A stretch of 64,000 bases of DNA from positions 1-64,000 of the forward strand of contig NZ_LAQO01000037.1 in the NCBI RefSeq assembly GCF_000971975.1. The letters run 5' to 3'. The notes beneath the pieces are model-generated. The model ran no database searches. It saw nothing but the letters and a program-made list of their open reading frames with translations, and was not told the origin of the DNA. Position numbers and translations under genes: made by a program. Shown here one piece after another: positions 50,592 to 59,266 of the stretch (position 1 is its first letter; each line of letters begins with the position of its first letter). The stretch is from Paenibacillus algorifonticola. Its GTDB lineage: Bacteria; Bacillota; Bacilli; Paenibacillales; Paenibacillaceae.

Positions 50592-52490
50592 GTGGGAAGG
50601 CAAATTCGGAACTATTTTCAATCGACGGCTTATTGGCTGGGCAGAAGATCGATGCAAAGTCGACTCGTCGCCGCGTATATTTTTATATTGCTGTTTCCAA
50701 GCATTGTGGTATCCAATTATTTGTTTGGCGAAATTAGAGACAGCCATATTAATGACACGCTTAGGCAGGGGCAGTATTTGGTGGAGCTGGAAAAGGTCAA
50801 TATACTTAATCAAATTGAAGCGATGGAGCTGGCAGCCCAGCTTACGATACTGAGTGCGGATCTTACGAGCTATGTGTCTGCACACAAGGAGTTTACGACG
50901 GAGGAGCTGCTTGATTTGTACCGGGGGCCGCTAAACGATGTCATCAATATTCAAACGAACAATCCGAACATCGCCCATTTGCGCCTGTTTGCAGACAATG
51001 ACTACATATCGGAAATGTGGCCGATTGTGTTTCATGAGCGGCGTATTCAGAAGGAGCCTTGGTATTCAGAGCTTGCGGAGCTGGACGGCAAAGAGCTGTG
51101 GGTGTTTAAGGAAGAGGACGCCGATATTTTGCACCGGAATGTGGCGGATGTCCATAATCAGCTGCCCAAAGTTTCCCTTATGCGGGTAGTGCGGGCAGGC
51201 AGCGAGCGGATAGGCGTCATTCAGGTGGAAATGCTGCTGAAGCATTTTGCGCCAAAGGCATTTGCAAGCTTGCAGGATGAGGGCTCGCAGATGATGCTGG
51301 CCGACAGCAAGGGAAGCATTGTGCTCGATGAGCTCCAGGCTTTCGCGGGTACGGGCAGTAATCCGAAGCTGCGCACAGCTATTAAGGAAGAGTTCGCCGC
51401 AATGAAGGAGCTTGGGCAGCAGGAAATTCGTTTTACCGTGGACGATCATCCTTATTTGCTGATTCGTACGCCCGTGGAGCAAGCAGAAGCAGATCTGCTC
51501 AATGTCATTTCCTTGGAGCTGGTGTATGAGCGCGTCTCAAATGCACAATTTCGAATTATGGCGGTTAATGTAGGGCTTATTGGCTTGCTGTCTATCATTA
51601 CGTATATGATGAATGCCATTATTCTCAAAAATTTGCGGCGCTTAACCGAAGCGATGAAGAAGGTCCGGCGGGGCGAGACGCCGGCGGGGCTTCCCCTCAG
51701 CGGGGGCGGGGAAATCGGCGAGCTGGCGTTCCATTTTAACAAAATGATTCAAACGATCAATGAACTGATTGCCCAAGGTGTAAGAAAGAAGGCACTGACG
51801 AAGGAAGCGGAGCTGCGGACGCTGCACAGCCAGATTGATTCCCACTTCTTGTACAATACGCTGGAAAATATTAAAATGCTGGCCGAAATTGAAAACCAGC
51901 GCACCATTTCTGACTCGCTTACATCGCTGGGTGGCATGATGCGCTACAACTTCAAGTGGTCGGGCGAATATGTGCGCTTGCAGGACGAAATTCGCCATAT
52001 TCAAAACTATATTGATGTCATGAATATTCGCTTTGACGAGCCAATCGTCCTTGAATGGAGCATCGAGCCGGGCTTGATGGAGGTAGAGATGCTGAAAATG
52101 TCCTTGCAGCCTATTGTCGAAAATGCGCTTAAGCACGCATGGTCAGAGCTTGGGGAGGAACAACGGCTCATCCAGATTGCCGCTTTCGAGCAAGCGGATG
52201 GCGGGATCGTCATTACGCTGCGCGACAATGGCGAAGGAATCGCCCCTGAGCCGCTTGCGCTTCTGAATGAGCGCATCCAGTTGGAACGGGCGGGCGAGCG
52301 CCTTATGGATGAATATGAGCGAAGCGGAAAGCCGTTGTTTGGCATAGGGCTGCGAAATGTGCATCAACGCATTCGCATTTATTACGGCAAGCCCTATGGC
52401 TTGCAGGTGCGCAGCGAGGTAGGCCATTTTACTGAAGTCATCATAACGCTGCCAAAGGTGTTGATTGCAGGAGGAGGGGATGACTATTAA
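50592..52490 (+). CDS. YesM-type sensor histidine kinase, second operon
   Basis: 632 residues: membrane helix at about 27-45 (LVAAYIFILLFPSIVVSNYL), a large extracellular sensor domain, second helix at about 315-337 (MAVNVGLIGLLSIITYMMNA), HAMP region (LRRLTEAMKKVRRGETPAGL) and a His_kinase domain. The phospho-acceptor motif reads HSQIDSHFLYNTLENIKMLA, with Asp-Ser in place of the usual Asn-Pro before the His. The GHKL ATPase shows LQPIVENALKHAW, RDNGEGIAPEP and GIGLRNVHQRI. The GTG start has only a weak ribosome site. It overlaps the response regulator gene by 11 bp. Confidence 0.9.
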   Translation: MGRQIRNYFQSTAYWLGRRSMQSRLVAAYIFILLFPSIVVSNYLFGEIRDSHINDTLRQGQYLVELEKVNILNQIEAMELAAQLTILSADLTSYVSAHKEFTTEELLDLYRGPLNDVINIQTNNPNIAHLRLFADNDYISEMWPIVFHERRIQKEPWYSELAELDGKELWVFKEEDADILHRNVADVHNQLPKVSLMRVVRAGSERIGVIQVEMLLKHFAPKAFASLQDEGSQMMLADSKGSIVLDELQAFAGTGSNPKLRTAIKEEFAAMKELGQQEIRFTVDDHPYLLIRTPVEQAEADLLNVISLELVYERVSNAQFRIMAVNVGLIGLLSIITYMMNAIILKNLRRLTEAMKKVRRGETPAGLPLSGGGEIGELAFHFNKMIQTINELIAQGVRKKALTKEAELRTLHSQIDSHFLYNTLENIKMLAEIENQRTISDSLTSLGGMMRYNFKWSGEYVRLQDEIRHIQNYIDVMNIRFDEPIVLEWSIEPGLMEVEMLKMSLQPIVENALKHAWSELGEEQRLIQIAAFEQADGGIVITLRDNGEGIAPEPLALLNERIQLERAGERLMDEYERSGKPLFGIGLRNVHQRIRIYYGKPYGLQVRSEVGHFTEVIITLPKVLIAGGGDDY

Positions 52491-54072
52491 AAAGCTGCTG
52501 ATCGTAGACGACGAGAAAAATATAAGAATTGGCCTGAAAACGATGATCGAGCGGGAGTTTCCAGATCACTACCATATTCGGCTAGCGATTCATGGAGAGG
52601 ATGCGCTGGCACAATATGAGAGCGAGCAGGCCGATATCGTCATTACGGACATTCGTATGCCGATGATGGATGGCATTGAGCTGATTAAGCAAGTGATGAA
52701 GCAGCCTGAGGAGGAGCGAAAGCCTGTTTTTATTATTTTGAGCGGCTATGATGAATTTACTTATGCGAAGGCAGCGATTGAGTATCAAGTTAGAGATTAT
52801 ATTTTGAAGCCGATCCGCCGGGATGAGCTGTTCGAATCGCTGCGCAAGAGCGAAAGTATTTTGCAGGCACAGGCTGAGCTTGCGCGAAAAACGGCAGAGG
52901 GCGACAAGTACCGCGAGCAGATTCGAATGAGCCGCCTGAAGGAATGGCTCAGTCAAGATGAGCAGATGCATGGGCAGGTGGAGGAGGTGCGCCGCGATCT
53001 AGATATACCATTCGAATCGATCACCTTGCCATGCCATGTAGCTGTTCTCAGCTATAAAGCCGAGAATGGGGAAGCGTTGAACCGCGATGAGCTTGGGCCG
53101 CTCGCCCGGAACCTGCTAGGGCAGCTGGGCGGGACGGTCGCTGCTTCTTTTGTGGACAGTGCGGGCAGGCTTGTGCTGATAGGGGGCCGGGCAGCGCAGT
53201 TTCACGAGCTGCTGAGGCTAACCGGGGGCAAGGAGCTGGAAGGGCTTCGTTTGGGACTAAGCGCAGAGGCAGCCAAGTTTGAGGATTTGCGCAGCTGCTA
53301 TAAGCAGGCAGAGGAAGCGCTGCACTATTCTTTTCTTTATCCGGGCAGCCGCCTGCTCCAGTATCAGGATATTCGCGCGCCGCAGCGCCGCATGCATCCC
53401 ATGCCGGATGAAGACATTCGCAAGCTTGGCAATATGCTGGGCACCGAGCGGGAGAAGGAGCTTCAAGCGCTGCTTAAAGCTATTTTTCGGATCGAGGAAT
53501 TGCCTGATGTGGATATCGAATATTTGCGCCAGGTGGGCAAGCGAATCAATGAGCAGGTGCTCGATGAAGTGTTTCGCCTATACGGAGAAGCTTCTATTGA
53601 CGTGCTAAAGCTGTATCGCAGAGTCGGCAGCATGGACAATTTTCGCAGCTTTCACGACTATTACCGCAGCTTGGAGCATTTGTTATACAGCGTAAATGAG
53701 TATGTGAGAGGCATTCGCTCTGCCTATAACGAGCATGCGGAAATCAGTGCGGCTGTAGCTTATATGGAGACGAACTATGCCCGGCCGCTTAATATGGCGG
53801 TTGTCAGCAATTATGTCGGCCTCAATTACTCCTATTTCAGCGAGGCGTTTAAGGCGCATACTGGAGAAAGCTTCGTCTTGTATTTGAAAAAGCTGCGTAT
53901 CCGCAAAGGCAAGGCGATGCTGGAAAATACGAGTGATAAAATGCAGGATATTGGAAGCGCCTTAGGCTTTGAGAGCAGCAAGCAATTTACGCGTGTGTTC
54001 AAGGAGCTGGAAGGGATTTCCCCGCAGGAATATCGGCTTAAGGTTAGAGCTGCTGCCAGCTTAAGTGAATAA
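52480..54072 (+). CDS. YesN-type response regulator with AraC output domain, second operon
   Basis: 530 residues. The receiver domain (1-122) has LIVDDEKN and phospho-acceptor Asp in ADIVITDIRMPMMDGIE; the Lys is in DYILKPIRRDE. A helical linker and a C-terminal AraC/XylS domain (about 425-525: VVSNYVGLNYSYFSEAFKAH, QDIGSALGFESSKQFTRVFK) follow. ATG 52480 sits behind GGAGGAGGGG; it lies within the kinase gene end. It probably activates the upstream operon when the extracellular sugar is sensed. Confidence 0.92.
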   Translation: MTIKKLLIVDDEKNIRIGLKTMIEREFPDHYHIRLAIHGEDALAQYESEQADIVITDIRMPMMDGIELIKQVMKQPEEERKPVFIILSGYDEFTYAKAAIEYQVRDYILKPIRRDELFESLRKSESILQAQAELARKTAEGDKYREQIRMSRLKEWLSQDEQMHGQVEEVRRDLDIPFESITLPCHVAVLSYKAENGEALNRDELGPLARNLLGQLGGTVAASFVDSAGRLVLIGGRAAQFHELLRLTGGKELEGLRLGLSAEAAKFEDLRSCYKQAEEALHYSFLYPGSRLLQYQDIRAPQRRMHPMPDEDIRKLGNMLGTEREKELQALLKAIFRIEELPDVDIEYLRQVGKRINEQVLDEVFRLYGEASIDVLKLYRRVGSMDNFRSFHDYYRSLEHLLYSVNEYVRGIRSAYNEHAEISAAVAYMETNYARPLNMAVVSNYVGLNYSYFSEAFKAHTGESFVLYLKKLRIRKGKAMLENTSDKMQDIGSALGFESSKQFTRVFKELEGISPQEYRLKVRAAASLSE

Positions 54073-54196
54073 ACGAAAAAAGCAAATAAATGCAGCCGCA
54101 TTGACAGGGGCCAGCCAATTGGCGATGATGGAGATATTCGTTATCGGGAGCATTGTCTTTCAAGAGGCGAATATCGAATGGAAGGGGCTGACACAT

Positions 54197-54484
54197 ATGC
54201 AATTAATCGTTGAGCAGCCAGCGGCGAGCTGGTATAAGCAGCAGTTGGAGCTGAAAAATGGAGAGTCGGTCAGAATATTTGTAAAGCTTGGCGGCTGCAG
54301 CACTGTAGTACCGGGCTTGTCTCTAGGTATCAATAAGGAACTGCCCATAAATCCGGGACTTAGCACTACTGTGGAAGGGATCACCTTCTTCATGGAGGAA
54401 GCCAATTTGTGGTATCTCGACAATAAAGGGCTGCGTATTACGTTCGACGAGCGACATGAGGAAATAGATATGATCGTGGAATAA
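54197..54484 (+). CDS. HesB/YneR-like protein
   Basis: 95 residues of the HesB/IscA core fold (MQLIVEQPAASWYKQQLELK, VRIFVKLGGCSTVVPGLSLG, LWYLDNKGLRITFDERHEEI). Like Bacillus YneR it keeps only one central Cys and lacks the C-terminal C-x-C of iron-sulfur scaffold proteins, so cluster assembly is doubtful. ATG 54197 follows GGAAGGGGC; the longer frame from 54065 overlaps the response regulator stop and has no ribosome site. Confidence 0.8.
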   Translation: MQLIVEQPAASWYKQQLELKNGESVRIFVKLGGCSTVVPGLSLGINKELPINPGLSTTVEGITFFMEEANLWYLDNKGLRITFDERHEEIDMIVE

Positions 54485-54490
54485 AATAAG

Positions 54491-54529
54491 GAGAGGCAGG
54501 GGCCGTTCAAGGCACCTGCCTCTCTCTTT
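54491..54529 (+). terminator. terminator of the HesB-like gene
   Basis: GAGAGGCAGG pairs with CCTGCCTCTC, followed by TCTTTC. Confidence 0.75.
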
Positions 54530-54991
54530 CCTCTGAAATGTCCCTATTGACGCGGGCAAACAGCGAGGTCATAAATTTCACCTCTGGATAGGCAGCGCTT
54601 GGTTTATCCAGCAGGCCTACATTTGACAAAAGCAGTGTAAAAATTCCTCAAGCACAGACGAACAAATCACAGGTGAGGTTGATCCTATTTTATCCTGCCA
54701 AAATCGCCTGAACTATGGTTTTTACCTTACAAAATGGGACATCCAAGCTTACAGTGTTGTCATGTAACCATTTCGTTCTTTTCCCGGTTCCAACACATCC
54801 GCAAAAAATCGTATTGCTCGGCGACATAACATTTTCTGGACGAACTCCCGAAGATTATGGGCATTAAATAAGAGGCTTCCATAAACGTCAAGAGGCCGGA
54901 AATATAGGTAGTTTGCAGGTGGAAAATGGAAGAGGCGAACGTTTAAAATAAACGAAGGGTCTACTATATTTTCCAAGAGGAGCTTGATTTT
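54530..54991. other. about 460 bp without a clear gene
   Basis: On the minus strand a frame of 46 codons (54507-54647) reads LLLSNVGLLDKPSAAYPEVK, then FMTSLFARVNRDISEE, which looks like the tail of a lost protein, but I cannot name it. A 75-codon frame at 54749-54976 has no ribosome site and no protein-like character. CGTTTAAAATAAACG (54938-54952) is a small palindrome just before a possible -10 (TACTAT) of the next gene. Confidence 0.3.
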
Positions 54992-55882
54992 ATGCCATTA
55001 ACGAAACCAAATCAGGAAAAATTGGAACACTTGCTGCAAGAACAGGAGTATACCCACGCCATGGACTATTTAATGAAACATGCCCGTGAAGGTGTGCGTT
55101 TAGCCAAGCGGGAAATAGCAGATTATTCTAAAACCTGCGTATCGCGAATTGGTGGAGATCCTGATCTTCCTGATGAAATAGAATGGCCGCTTGATCGAGA
55201 CGGCACGCCAATGACCTTTTTGGCGCAGCTGCGTTTGGAGGATTTGGCGCCGCATGATGCGGCTTCGCGGTTATCGCATGGCGGCGTGCTTTATTTTTTC
55301 CTAGGAGTGGATGAGCCGGCTTATCATATTGAGCATTTCGTCCTGCATTTGAAAGACGAGCAGCTTGCAGGTGCCAAGCGCCGCTTTGCTCCTGAGGAAA
55401 CGTCGCTGGAGGATGCGGATTTTACAGGCTATGAGGTGGTGGGCCGAGCTTCGATCGAGCTTCCGGGCTATGGTTATGTAGATAGTGAGCAGGTAGAAGA
55501 TGATGAGCATGATTATGAGGAATACGAAGATTTGACACATGAATTGAGCGGCAGCGAGGATGGCGATCTTGCCGTCATGTTCGGCTATCCGGCAACGCAG
55601 CACGGCGACTGCGAGATTGAGGCGGCGCTGATGCTGATGACGGGCAAGCATTATGAATACAGCCCAGAAAAAGCGATGAAGCAGCTGGCGGCCCACTTCG
55701 CAGGCGACGAAGGACAAGCTGAGCAGGAGGTTGCGGATACGCTCGTGCTGCTAACCCTTGATTCGGATAATGATGTAGGCTTCTGCTGGTGGGATGCCGG
55801 AGAATTGCAATTTTATATTCGCAAAGAAGATTTGCTGGCAGGGAATTTTACGCGTACTTACTGTTCGCTGTATTCCAGCTAA
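54992..55882 (+). CDS. YwqG-family (DUF1963) protein
   Basis: 296 residues, soluble and acidic. The DUF1963/YwqG signatures are SRIGGDPDLPDEIEWPLDRD, TPMTFLAQLRLEDLAPHDAA, GVLYFFLGVD and, near the end, VLLTLDSDNDVGFCWWDAGE with FYIRKEDLLAGNF. A long Asp/Glu-rich loop (about 165-185) is unusual. AGAGGAGCTTGATTTT precedes the ATG. Family function is unknown; members are often found with polymorphic toxin immunity genes, but nothing like that is seen here. Confidence 0.87.
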   Translation: MPLTKPNQEKLEHLLQEQEYTHAMDYLMKHAREGVRLAKREIADYSKTCVSRIGGDPDLPDEIEWPLDRDGTPMTFLAQLRLEDLAPHDAASRLSHGGVLYFFLGVDEPAYHIEHFVLHLKDEQLAGAKRRFAPEETSLEDADFTGYEVVGRASIELPGYGYVDSEQVEDDEHDYEEYEDLTHELSGSEDGDLAVMFGYPATQHGDCEIEAALMLMTGKHYEYSPEKAMKQLAAHFAGDEGQAEQEVADTLVLLTLDSDNDVGFCWWDAGELQFYIRKEDLLAGNFTRTYCSLYSS

Positions 55883-55914
55883 GGGAAGCTAACGACGATT
55901 GCGTAGCGAAATGA

Positions 55915-55966
55915 GAAAAAGCATGTTCATCGGCATCATGCTGCTGATGAACATGCTTTATTTTTG
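55915..55966. terminator. bidirectional terminator
   Basis: AGCATGTTCATC pairs with GATGAACATGCT; A run on the left, TTATTTTT on the right. It ends both the YwqG-like gene and the opposing module D. Confidence 0.87.
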
Positions 55967-55973
55967 GCAGGCT

Positions 55974-57002
55974 TTACGCCTTTTTGCCTAAAAAGCTCTC
56001 TACAATAAATTGCAATTGGGCTTCCAAGGAGATCGGATCATTAAAATAAGAGCCTTGAGCGTTAATAAAATAAACCTGATTCTGCTTCACAGCAGGAAGC
56101 CCTTTCCATAGGCTGCTCCCGTAAACGACGTCCGGGTCCCCATCATCCCAGCCCCAATTGCTTGTAAAAATATAGTCCCCGGCATACTCCGGCAATTGTT
56201 CAAGAGATAAGCTTGAGCCAAACTCCGCGCCATCGATGAGAGCCTCTTGAATAATAGCAGGAGCCTTCAGGCCAAGGTCGCCGTATAGGATTTCTCCGCC
56301 TCTACCGCCTTTATTACCCCAAGCATAAATGCCTTTCGCATAAGGCTGCAAAATCGAGACGGTTTTGTCTCCGACAACCTCAGCGATTTTAGGCTTAACC
56401 TCGGCAATTTTCGCGTTCCATTCTTCAATCCATGCTTGTGCGATTTGTTCCCTGCCGGTTATTTTCCCGAACTCGGTTAACAGGTCCGAAGGGGTAGCTG
56501 CCCCATATTTAAGCCGTACAACCGGAGCAATTTGAGCCAGCTTCTCATACTCACTTTCTTCCAGGAAATCAAAGACGATAATTAAATCCGGATCGAGATT
56601 CAGTATGGCCTCCAAATTAGTGCCATCCCCGAGATCTACGATTCCATCCAATTTGCCTTCATGATAGGGGTTGACCAATGCTGCCTGCAAAGCCGCTACC
56701 GGCTTCAAATCCAGCTTGAGCAAATTTCCAATTGCACTCCCTGTCAAATCAACGATCCGTTCCGGGTTTGCAGGTATGGTTACCGTTCCTTTGCTATCCG
56801 TATAGGTTTTGGTCGATGCAGTAGAGCTGCTGGCCGGTGATGCTTCCGCTGGCGTTTGGCTTGAGCTTTGTACGGCAGGACTGCTGTTTGTCCCAGACTG
56901 GCTTGCGCCTGCGTTTGTAGCGCCAGAGCAGGCGCTTAACAGTAAGGTCATACATAGCAGCAGTGTTGCCGCCATGGAATAGGGCTTGTTTATTTTTGAC
57001 AC
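55974..57002 (-). CDS. siderophore-binding lipoprotein nested in the module D frame
   Basis: Predicted independent product, 342 residues from GTG 57002 with GGAGG 7 nt upstream. Lipoprotein signal ending LLLSAC, then SSSQTPAEASPASSSTAST linker, GTVTIPANPERIVDLTGSAI and a class III binding domain. The internal promoter and Fur box at 57024-57082 would drive it. It should deliver a ferric siderophore to a permease encoded elsewhere. Confidence 0.75.
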   Translation of the reverse strand: MSKINKPYSMAATLLLCMTLLLSACSGATNAGASQSGTNSSPAVQSSSQTPAEASPASSSTASTKTYTDSKGTVTIPANPERIVDLTGSAIGNLLKLDLKPVAALQAALVNPYHEGKLDGIVDLGDGTNLEAILNLDPDLIIVFDFLEESEYEKLAQIAPVVRLKYGAATPSDLLTEFGKITGREQIAQAWIEEWNAKIAEVKPKIAEVVGDKTVSILQPYAKGIYAWGNKGGRGGEILYGDLGLKAPAIIQEALIDGAEFGSSLSLEQLPEYAGDYIFTSNWGWDDGDPDVVYGSSLWKGLPAVKQNQVYFINAQGSYFNDPISLEAQLQFIVESFLGKKA

Positions 57003-57959
57003 AGAAAATCCTCCACTTCGCGTTGAATGATAATGAGACTCGTAATCATTCACACTATAGCACTGCGTATAGGGAGGGGCAATGGCAAATTTGGTACGAA
57101 ATACAGGCGATTTTGGTATAAGGCTGTTTTGCCGGTATTTTGCTCTAAACTCGGATGGCGGCAGTCCATAATATTTTTTGAAGCTGCGGCCTAGCGTATG
57201 GGCATCGGGATAACCGACAAGCTCTGCCGTTTCTTGAAGGGAGGTTTCGGTTTGCTCCAGCAGGTCGGCTGCTCTCTTTACGCGGATCTGGGTTAGAAGG
57301 CGGATGGGGCTCTCATTCATTTGTTTTTTGAACAGCTTGGTTAAATAGCTTACACTGCAATCGAACAGCTCCGACATCGTTTCCAGCGTAATGGGGTCCC
57401 TGTAGCATTCCTGCATATATCGCAGCATCTGCGCCAATAAATCTGGGCGAACGGGTTCAATTCCTTGACGCTGCATTTGCCAAAGAAGCTCATGCACAAA
57501 TTGATAAAATAAAGTCCGCGCGTGGAACAGATTAAGCGGATCAGGCTTCATCCATGCTGTATACATCTTTCCCAGCGTCTCGAGCAAAGGCAAAGGATAT
57601 AAGGGAACAAAGCTGTATTCATAATGGAAAGGGCGGCTCAAATCATTCGGTTGCGCCAGCTTTTGCGAAGGGGACAGCATAAGAACTGCCTTGTACAAAA
57701 TTAGGTAATAGGTGAAGGGCTCTTCTGCTGTAATGGAGAGGTGTGCGCTGCGTCCGCCGTGCAGGACATGGAATCGTTTCATGTGATGCTGCGAATGATC
57801 CAGCTGTACTTGCGCGCTGCCATCAATGACATAGAGAAAGGCGTTAGCTGGCAATCGATAGGGGGACAGCATTTCTCCAGCTTCCAGCATGGCATAGCGA
57901 AAATCCATTACTTTCACAGAAGCATGATTCCAGAGCGCGATATGATCATCTAGTTTCAT
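55974..57959 (-). CDS. AraC regulator joined in frame to a siderophore-binding lipoprotein (module D)
   Basis: 661 codons without interruption. The N-terminal part (MKLDDHIALWNHASVKVMDF) is followed by an AraC/XylS domain at about 172-272 (TLETMSELFDCSVSYLTKLF, QETAELVGYPDAHTLGRSFK). The joint carries an internal start (GTG, codon 320), a lipoprotein signal (KPYSMAATLLLCMTLLLSAC) with lipid Cys344, a Ser/Ala/Thr linker, and the binding fold (NLDPDLIIVFDFLEESEYEK, LGDGTNLEAILN, VYFINAQGSYFNDP). The design and codon position match modules B and E. A TAGGAGG ribosome site lies 14 nt before ATG 57959. No Fur box was seen before the long gene, and no reductase follows. Confidence 0.87.
   Translation of the reverse strand: MKLDDHIALWNHASVKVMDFRYAMLEAGEMLSPYRLPANAFLYVIDGSAQVQLDHSQHHMKRFHVLHGGRSAHLSITAEEPFTYYLILYKAVLMLSPSQKLAQPNDLSRPFHYEYSFVPLYPLPLLETLGKMYTAWMKPDPLNLFHARTLFYQFVHELLWQMQRQGIEPVRPDLLAQMLRYMQECYRDPITLETMSELFDCSVSYLTKLFKKQMNESPIRLLTQIRVKRAADLLEQTETSLQETAELVGYPDAHTLGRSFKKYYGLPPSEFRAKYRQNSLIPKSPVFRTKFAIAPPYTQCYSVNDYESHYHSTRSGGFSVSKINKPYSMAATLLLCMTLLLSACSGATNAGASQSGTNSSPAVQSSSQTPAEASPASSSTASTKTYTDSKGTVTIPANPERIVDLTGSAIGNLLKLDLKPVAALQAALVNPYHEGKLDGIVDLGDGTNLEAILNLDPDLIIVFDFLEESEYEKLAQIAPVVRLKYGAATPSDLLTEFGKITGREQIAQAWIEEWNAKIAEVKPKIAEVVGDKTVSILQPYAKGIYAWGNKGGRGGEILYGDLGLKAPAIIQEALIDGAEFGSSLSLEQLPEYAGDYIFTSNWGWDDGDPDVVYGSSLWKGLPAVKQNQVYFINAQGSYFNDPISLEAQLQFIVESFLGKKA
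57024..57082 (-). promoter_or_regulatory. Fur-controlled promoter inside the module D reading frame
   Basis: On the minus strand TTGCCC (57082-57077), a 17-bp spacer and TATAGT (57059-57054) are followed by an inverted repeat TGAATGATTACGA..TCATTATCATTCA (57052-57024). The right half-site ATTATCA is perfect; the left half is degenerate. All bases are translated as AraC-lipoprotein linker. Confidence 0.7.
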
Positions 57960-58132
57960 TACAGTCTTTTAATCCTCCTAAATGGGGCCTCGTTCTTCTT
58001 ACTTCATTATATGGATACGTGTTTTCAGCGTAAATACGCAGGGGCCGAAAATAAGGGGGAAATTTGAAATGGTGTTGCGGCGGGTTTTGTGGTAGTATTT
58101 ACTCTTATATTGAATGAGGACGTGAGCAGCGC

Positions 58133-58489
58133 GTGATTAATATTACGATACCAACACCGGATGTAACGATTGAGAAGCAAATTTCTCCTGAGCTGAGCAA
58201 TATTTATGGCTTTACTGATTTTCACTTGATCCCTCGCGACAAGGGCGGCATCTTTATGTTTTACAACAAGAGCAAGGAGCTGCTGTTTGTTGGCAAGGCC
58301 AGAAAGCTGAGACCACGGATCAAGAAGCATTTTGAAGATTCGGTATCCCCAATGAAACCGCATCGCGACGAAGTGACGACAATCGAGGTTTGCATCATTG
58401 AAGAGCCGGTGGATAGAGAAATTTACGAAACGTATATCGTGAATAAGCTAAGAGCGAAACACAATGTGGACAAGGTGTTTTTCAAGTAA
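58133..58489 (+). CDS. GIY-YIG nuclease-domain protein
   Basis: 118 residues. The GIY-YIG core is modified: GGIFMFYNKSKELLFVGKAR followed by KLRPRIKKHF carries the usual Arg; the C-terminal half has EEPVDREIYETYIVNKLRAK with the metal-binding Glu. Proteins of this size are annotated as nucleotide excision repair endonuclease-like or UvrC N-terminal-like. GTG 58133 follows GAGGACGTGAGCAGC, with a fairly long spacing. A terminator follows, so it is monocistronic. Confidence 0.8.
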   Translation: MINITIPTPDVTIEKQISPELSNIYGFTDFHLIPRDKGGIFMFYNKSKELLFVGKARKLRPRIKKHFEDSVSPMKPHRDEVTTIEVCIIEEPVDREIYETYIVNKLRAKHNVDKVFFK

Positions 58490-58515
58490 ATTGTAAGCAA
58501 TCGTTTAAGGATGAG

Positions 58516-58566
58516 AATAAGCCATGAGTATCGTCAGATAAGACGGTGCCCATGGCTTATTTTTTG
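58516..58566 (+). terminator. terminator of the GIY-YIG gene
   Basis: AATAAGCCATG pairs with CATGGCTTATT, followed by TTTTT. Confidence 0.85.
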
Positions 58567-58614
58567 GCGCCTGTTGTGCCGCATGCTGTGGCAGCAAGGT
58601 GAAGAGTGCTGGCT

Positions 58615-59100
58615 TTATGCCGCTTGAACGGCAGCAGCAGGCGCTCTTCTAATGCGCAGCGCCATCAATGCCGCGAAGAAGCATACAAATCCGGCGATGA
58701 CGAACGCTTGCGAATAGGTGCCGAACCAATCTCGCATGACCCCTGCGCCATAGGCTGCGGTAGAAGCTCCGAGCTGGTGGGCGACGACAATCCATCCGAA
58801 AATCATGCCGGATTTCTCCTTGCCGAACGTTTCGGAGGCGAGCTTGGCGGTCGGCGGAACGGTTGCGATCCAGTCGAGGCCATAGAAAACGGAGAATACG
58901 ACGAGCATAGCTGGCGTCGCGGTGAGCGCATAAGGAAGAAACAGCAGCGACAGTCCGCGCAGCCCATAATACCAGAACAGCAGCTTGCGGCTATCGAAAT
59001 GGTCGGATAGCCATCCAGAGATGGTCGTGCCGAACAAATCGAATAGGCCCATCATGGCCAGCAGGCCAGCAGCAGCAACCTCCAGCATGCCATGGTCGTA
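58615..59100 (-). pseudogene. C-terminal half of an MFS transporter
   Basis: About 160 codons containing helices 8-12 of a major-facilitator protein (AAAGLLAMMGLFDLFGTTIS, GWLSDHFDSRKLLFWYYGLR, FSVFYGLDWIATVPPTAKLA, GMIFGWIVVAHQLGASTAAY). The first ~230 residues are missing; homology stops at YDHG, exactly at a hairpin with T run at 59101-59127. No ribosome site lies before any in-frame start. A truncated exporter relic. Confidence 0.75.
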
Positions 59101-59127
59101 AGCCCGCACATTCGCGGGCTTTTTTTG
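59101..59127 (+). terminator. hairpin with T run at the edge of the MFS relic
   Basis: AGCCCGC pairs with GCGGGCT around CACATTC, followed by seven T. It has no plus-strand gene directly upstream, so it was probably left behind by the deletion that removed the MFS 5' half. Confidence 0.65.
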
Positions 59128-59178
59128 ACGTGGAGCGTGCGGGCGTTGCCTATGCGCGATTTTTTATGGAGAATGTTT

Positions 59179-59198
59179 TTTAACTATCGGTAGTTAAA
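59179..59198. promoter_or_regulatory. probable TetR operator
   Basis: TTTAACTA and TAGTTAAA are perfect inverted arms around TCGG. The site sits immediately upstream of the -35 element of the tetR-SDR operon, suggesting autoregulation. Confidence 0.65.
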
Positions 59199-59201
59199 TT
59201 A

Positions 59202-59231
59202 TTGACAAGCCGTTTTCCCGTCGCTTATAAT
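59202..59231 (+). promoter_or_regulatory. consensus sigma-A promoter of the tetR-SDR operon
   Basis: Perfect TTGACA (59202-59207), 18-bp spacer and perfect TATAAT (59226-59231), 35 bp before the TTG start. Confidence 0.88.
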
Positions 59232-59266
59232 CATTTCCAGCAGGATGGATGAAGGAGCGGAATGCC

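Noticed and set aside
54749..54976. 75-codon minus-strand frame in the gap before the YwqG-like gene
   Set aside because: No ribosome site, no recognisable motif.
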